Shown here: positions 60,020 through 64,000 of the stretch, piece by piece
How positions within the stretch are numbered: position 1 is the first letter of the stretch
How the letters are laid out: each line of letters begins with the position of its first letter
Assembly (NCBI RefSeq): GCF_001316245.1
Contig: NZ_BBDM01000006.1
Coordinates: 62,001 to 126,000, forward strand
Source of the DNA: Vulcanisaeta sp. JCM 14467
Lineage (GTDB): Archaea; Thermoproteota; Thermoprotei; Thermoproteales; Thermocladiaceae
DNA length: 64,000 bases
Direction: 5' to 3'
Notes under the pieces: model-generated
Database searches by the model: none
The model's input: the letters and a program-made list of their open reading frames with translations, nothing else
What the model was told of the DNA's origin: nothing
Position numbers and translations under genes: made by a program

Positions 60020-60723
60020 ATGGATAGTTCCGTGAGTCGTGCATCATTGGGAATTGATTATAAACTCCTTCGAAGAATACCATACTTAATACTCCTCGTT
60101 AAGTATGGAATCAATGAGAAGGAGTATGTTACAATAAATCTGACAAGACTCGCCAACGATATTGGCACAACACCGCAGAACGTGTTTAAGATAATAAATA
60201 GGCTTGCCGAGGAGGGATTGATTATTAAGTCCACCGTCAGTGGTCAATTGGCGATTAAGTTCACGCAAAGAGCCTCAGAGGCTCTTCAATTTGTGATCGA
60301 CACAATCAGGCATTACCTTGACGAAAGACTAGTGATTAGGCTTGTTGGTACTGTGGTTTCCGGGCTTGGTGAGGGTAGTTTCTACATGAGCCTTGATGGG
60401 TATGTCAAGCAGTTTATTGAGAAGCTTGGGTTTAAGCCATACCCTGGAACTCTCAATATCAGGTTAAAGCCCGAGTATGTTAAGTATAGGCTCTACCTAG
60501 ATGCACTGCCGGGTATATACATAGAGGGCTTTAGTAATGGCGTTAGGACGTATGGGAACGTCAAGTGCTTTAGGGCGACGATCCAGGGTCTCCCAGGCGC
60601 GTGCTATTGATCGAGAGAACACACCACGGCCCTGATGTCATAGAGGTTATATCGCCCTATAAATTAAGGGATAGGCTCGGCCTTAAGGATGGTGATGATA
60701 TCGAGGTATTGGTAACTCTGTAA
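60020..60723 (+). CDS. ribK: CTP-dependent riboflavin kinase with N-terminal HTH (frameshifted)
   Basis: About 234 residues. A winged helix (residues 15-95: [22 protein letters not shown]) is fused to the DUF120 riboflavin kinase domain: [29 protein letters not shown], then after one lost base near 60603 [18 protein letters not shown]. RibK makes FMN using CTP, an archaeal trait. The HTH suggests self-regulation by flavin. It lies 9 nt from the end of the convergent aldolase gene. Confidence 0.9.
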
Positions 60724-60731
60724 AGGCTATA

Positions 60732-61307
60732 TCACTTAGTGAAGCAATTAGAGAGTAGTGTTATGTATGCAAGGTTTTCAAGGACCTCAGCCCTATTGAG
60801 TGCCTCATATGGTGTTGAACCCACAGTAACTAACCCATGATTCCTTAGAATCACTGCAGTGACATTCCTCCTAGATATTGCCCTACTAACGGCATCAGCA
60901 AGCTCAGAACTTCCGGGCCTTAAGTAAGGAACCTCGGCAATCTCACCGACATACGAAACAGCCTCACTTAGTGATAAGTCGATCTTAAGATCTGCCTTGG
61001 TAAGGGCTAATATATTGGGTGGGTGCGTGTGGAGTACGAACTTAACGTCATCCCTAACCCTGTAAATGCCCACGTGCATCCTCCACTCACTACTGGGATT
61101 CCCGCCTGAGACAACGGTACCATCAAGCCTAATCTTAACAATGCTCTGAGGCTTTACGAGAACCTTAGGCATCGATGTCGGCGTTATTAATATTTCATCA
61201 CTGCTCAACCTGGCGCTCGCATTACCACCAAGCAGGTCCACAAGTCTCCTTGCATATGCTAACCTAAATACTTCAACAATCATCCTCCTCAGTGTTGTCT
61301 CATTCAT
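60732..61307 (-). CDS. Class II aldolase (fuculose-1-phosphate aldolase-like)
   Basis: About 191 residues from the ATG at 61307; the open frame to 61358 is too long for the family. Visible are GGNASARLSSDEILITPT, the substrate/zinc residues in LHTHPPNILAL and VILRNHGLVTVG, and a glutamate near SLSEAVSY. In archaea such enzymes can supply lactaldehyde for coenzyme F420 or act in sugar catabolism; which applies here is unknown. Divergent from the amidohydrolase gene. Confidence 0.87.
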   Translation of the reverse strand: MNETTLRRMIVEVFRLAYARRLVDLLGGNASARLSSDEILITPTSMPKVLVKPQSIVKIRLDGTVVSGGNPSSEWRMHVGIYRVRDDVKFVLHTHPPNILALTKADLKIDLSLSEAVSYVGEIAEVPYLRPGSSELADAVSRAISRRNVTAVILRNHGLVTVGSTPYEALNRAEVLENLAYITLLSNCFTK

Positions 61308-61393
61308 ACAAGGGCGATTACACTGTGGGCATAAAAAAACATACCCTATATATTGCAAAAACGTATAAGCATGTACACATGCACTTACAATTG

Positions 61394-62263
61394 ATGGACT
61401 ACATCGATGCTCACACCCACATAGTTTTTAGGGAAACCATAACTGAGGAACTAATGAGATTCGCCTTAAGGGAGTGGGGCGCACCACATGAAACCCTGCT
61501 AATGAGTGTTAAAGATGTTGTTAGAATCCTTGATGATGCGGAAATTGATTATGTCGGTATAATGGCATTTCCAGCCAGGAAATTAGGTACCGTTAAGGAG
61601 GATTACGCAATAAGGGTGATTAATGCCGTTAAGGATTACGCAGATAGATTTGCAGTAATAGGCGGTGTGGAGGCCAATGAACTAACCATTGAGGAGACCA
61701 GGTACTGGCTCGAGAAACAGTACGAAGCAGGGATCAGCGCGATTAAGGTTCACCCACCGCACATGTGGCTTAAACCGAACGCCTACAGGCCCGAGGAGGG
61801 TGGCTTGAAGCAGCTGGAGCTTGTTTATCAATTTGCCGAGGACCATGGACTACCCGTGTACATACACACGGGCACCAGCGCCTTCTCGAGGGCCAGGAAT
61901 AAGTATGGTGACCCAATATTCGTAGATGACGTTGCAGTGGACTTCCCAAGGCTAACAATAATAATGTCCCACGTGGGTAGGCCTAATTGGATACCCACCG
62001 CGTTTCAATTAATCAGGATAAGGCCGAACATAGTTGCTGACCTCTCAAGCATACCACCGAGGAGGGTCCTGGAGTACCTGCCAAGACTCACGGAGATAGG
62101 CGACAAGGCGATTTACGGTAGTGACTACCCAGGCCCTGGGGTTCACGATATAAAGGCGAACCTAAGGGAATTCCTAAGCATACCAATACCGAGGGAGGTC
62201 ATGAGGAAGATCGTGGATGAAAACCCAAGGAAAGTCCTAAAGCCACTATCTAGAAATAGGTAA
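61394..62263 (+). CDS. Amidohydrolase-family (amidohydrolase 2) metal-dependent hydrolase
   Basis: About 289 residues from the ATG at 61394. TIM-barrel amidohydrolase with the metal ligands HTH in MDYIDAHTHIV, a lysine/histidine site in AIKVHPPHMW, HTG in VYIHTGTS, the histidine in IIMSHVGRP and the aspartate in IYGSDYPGPG. Members include decarboxylases and lactonases; the substrate is not evident. A TATA-like CTATATATTG lies about 40 nt upstream (61344-61353). Unbroken. Confidence 0.85.
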   Translation: MDYIDAHTHIVFRETITEELMRFALREWGAPHETLLMSVKDVVRILDDAEIDYVGIMAFPARKLGTVKEDYAIRVINAVKDYADRFAVIGGVEANELTIEETRYWLEKQYEAGISAIKVHPPHMWLKPNAYRPEEGGLKQLELVYQFAEDHGLPVYIHTGTSAFSRARNKYGDPIFVDDVAVDFPRLTIIMSHVGRPNWIPTAFQLIRIRPNIVADLSSIPPRRVLEYLPRLTEIGDKAIYGSDYPGPGVHDIKANLREFLSIPIPREVMRKIVDENPRKVLKPLSRNR

Positions 62264-62378
62264 AAACAAAGCCAATAAATGCCGTGAAGCCTCAACCAAA
62301 CCGCCGTTCAACCCTGCTCGACTCACCTTTTATGAATACCCAAAGTAAAAAAAAAGTCCGTAAATAAATAATGAGTTG

Positions 62379-64000
62379 ATGAGCATGCTCAGGTGGGTTC
62401 GTAACACACGCCTAATAGCCCTAGTAATGCTCTCAATAACTACCTTATCCATAGCCCTAATAGCCCTAGCCCAAGCCCAGGTACTAACCCAACCAAGGCC
62501 CTTCATGACACTTACCGGGCAGGCCTACGAAATAGACTACTACAACGTAACCACACTCCCAACACCCACTGTAGTCATCCACGCTACATGAACGGAACCC
62601 CAGTCCCATTCACCGTAAGCCTATTCGCAATAACACCGAGGAAGATATACACGGTGGGCTACTACTACGGAGTCGGCACGGTAAGTATAAACCTAGCCAA
62701 CGCGGTAATGAGTAATGTAGCCACCACCTGGCTGAGCGAGTATGGCAATAATGCCATGCCGTCACTAATGGCCTTCATAACCTACGGAAGCAATAACGAG
62801 ACCTGGACCGTGATAGCGGCAATACCCTACAACCCAAGCTGGGTCATTGAGAGGAAACCCATAGAAATAGCAATAAACACAGAATTCAATGAGGTAAGGC
62901 CAGCCCACGTGATGCCACTCAAAGTCACCGCTACAAAGGTAGGTACGCAGACCACCCAGCCAAGCCAGGTCAATGGTAGTAACGACCCGTTTGGGTTCAC
63001 GTACGTAGGCAGCTGTTCATCGAGCAGTAACGTTGCATATCCGCCAATACCATCAAGCATTGAGACCGTTGCTTACTACTGGTCCTTGAGCAATGCAGTG
63101 AGTTTGAGGGTGGCGTACCCCTGATGTTCGTTGGTTGGGGCGCTGATGTATGGAATATCATTAATGCAGAAATAAAAATTAGTAATATTGGCGGGACTGC
63201 GCAGAAGGGTTCAGGGCTCTTTGGCGTACTCAATGAGAGCGGTATAAACGTCCCAAATGGACCAGTGCTTATTGGACCAACATACACATTCAGTAACACA
63301 TATACAATTATCATGCCTAATAGTATTACTGATGCAATTATTAAATATGGTTCCTTAAATGAGGAGGTAAGTTCAGGCATTATTTATTATACTGTGCCGG
63401 GTAATGGATTTTTCTATATTGGTTTACCCTCTTACGTTGCTTACGTGGCATTTCAGGAGTATGAAGCCGCGCCATTCTACTCTGAGCCAACGGGCTTCTG
63501 GGCTAATGGTACGGAGACCTTGGCACCGCTTTCCACGGACTTCTCTGGCTCATACCTCTACGTCTACCCGTATCTAGATGTCGGTAACGGCTCAATAACG
63601 GGCTCCTTCCTGGGCATACTTTATATGGCTAAGAATTACCACGAAATGCTAATTAATCTCGACGATGCGTATTCGACAGTAAGCTCATACTGCGGGCCAG
63701 CACCACCGCTCACAGGGTATTCAGGCAATCAATACTACATAGGGTACACGCTATCATCAATAACAACCACGTATAGTCCAAACATAATTGGTTGGGTCTT
63801 TATGTTTGGCTCATTAATCCTTACTGCGGTTTCACCTTATGCAAGTGGGGTTTGGGCGTACGTGATTGGCGGTATCTCGGTCGCACTAACCGTGGCTGGT
63901 GCATTTGTAAACACAGCGCTTGTAAACCAGAATAACTTTGGCCTAACCGCTACTGTGTACGTCTACTTACCTTCACAGTATACGCCATTATACGTCACAT
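62379..64000 (+). CDS. Large secreted or surface protein, partial (frameshifted, runs off the window)
   Basis: More than 540 residues. A signal peptide (LIALVMLSITTLSIALIALAQAQ) begins it. Then comes a beta-rich, Asn/Thr/Tyr-rich extracellular region with many N-glycosylation sites (YNVTT, MNGTP, NNET, NGSN, NESG, NGTE). Breaks near 62588 (G run) and 63120 (C run) are bridged by the same composition. Near 63790-63910 there are two hydrophobic segments (IIGWVFMFGSLILTAVS; WAYVIGGISVALTVAGAFV). The frame is open to base 64000. No family recognised; not a thermopsin by motif. Confidence 0.6.

Noticed and set aside
1-64000. CRISPR arrays, cas genes, insertion sequences with transposase, rRNA genes, replication origin
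   Set aside because: No regularly spaced repeats, transposase motifs, rRNA stretches or Cdc6/Orc1 gene were seen anywhere in the window.

Overview
This window is archaeal and most likely comes from the Thermoproteales (Thermoproteota), close to Vulcanisaeta or Caldivirga. The evidence is: archaeal PheS/PheT, a class I LysRS, S15 and S3Ae of archaeal type, DtdA, CTP-type riboflavin kinase, KEOPS subunits, archaeal GAPDH, a ThermoDBP-like protein, a PaREP2b-like remnant, frequent TTG/GTG starts and TATA boxes 25-35 nt upstream of near-leaderless starts. The assignment is inferred from gene content; no 16S gene is present.

Layout. 0-7.5 kb: glycosyltransferase, HTH-PRTase regulator, candidate ssDNA-binding protein, PEBP protein, then pheT-dtdA-DUF429. 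7.5-13 kb: thiolase plus DUF35 partner, presenilin-like protease, pheS. 13-17 kb: etfB-etfA-etfD electron transfer module. 17-24 kb: bud32, rps15, aldehyde dehydrogenase, UPF0179, M42 peptidase, gap-pgk. 24-29 kb: KH protein, rps3ae-pcc1-RecJ/Cdc45-like, tetraether-synthase-like radical SAM, TrmB-type regulator. 29-35.5 kb: serS, the four-subunit por operon, small unknown genes. 35.5-39.3 kb: copper locus (copA, YHS protein, TRASH regulator, small Cys protein). 39.3-47 kb: starch/maltodextrin cluster (GH57, ABC permeases and binding protein, GH13). 47-54.5 kb: tRNA-Glu, small genes, lysS, two coiled-coil proteins, hexapeptide-repeat acyltransferase. 54.4-58.4 kb: Cdc48 and a scrambled region with a PaREP2b relic. 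58.4-64 kb: HMG-CoA synthase, a C/D box sRNA, ribK, aldolase, amidohydrolase and the start of a large secreted protein.

How the genes work together. GH13, the sugar transporter and GH57 form one alpha-glucan use system. Pgk, GAPDH and POR serve central carbon metabolism. EtfABD would pass electrons from acyl-CoA-type oxidation to the membrane. Thiolase/DUF35 and HMG-CoA synthase open the mevalonate route to isoprenoids, and the Tes-like radical SAM enzyme would join the resulting lipids into tetraethers. Bud32 and Pcc1 belong to KEOPS. The RecJ/Cdc45-like gene sits in the conserved S3Ae-Pcc1 neighbourhood.

A dominant feature is sequence quality. About 40 single- or two-base indels, mostly lost bases in short G, A or C runs, break more than 25 genes, many of them essential. 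I annotate these as whole genes spanning the breaks, because both halves align with one family. I read the breaks as sequencing or assembly errors rather than decay. Boundaries of such genes are approximate at the protein level.
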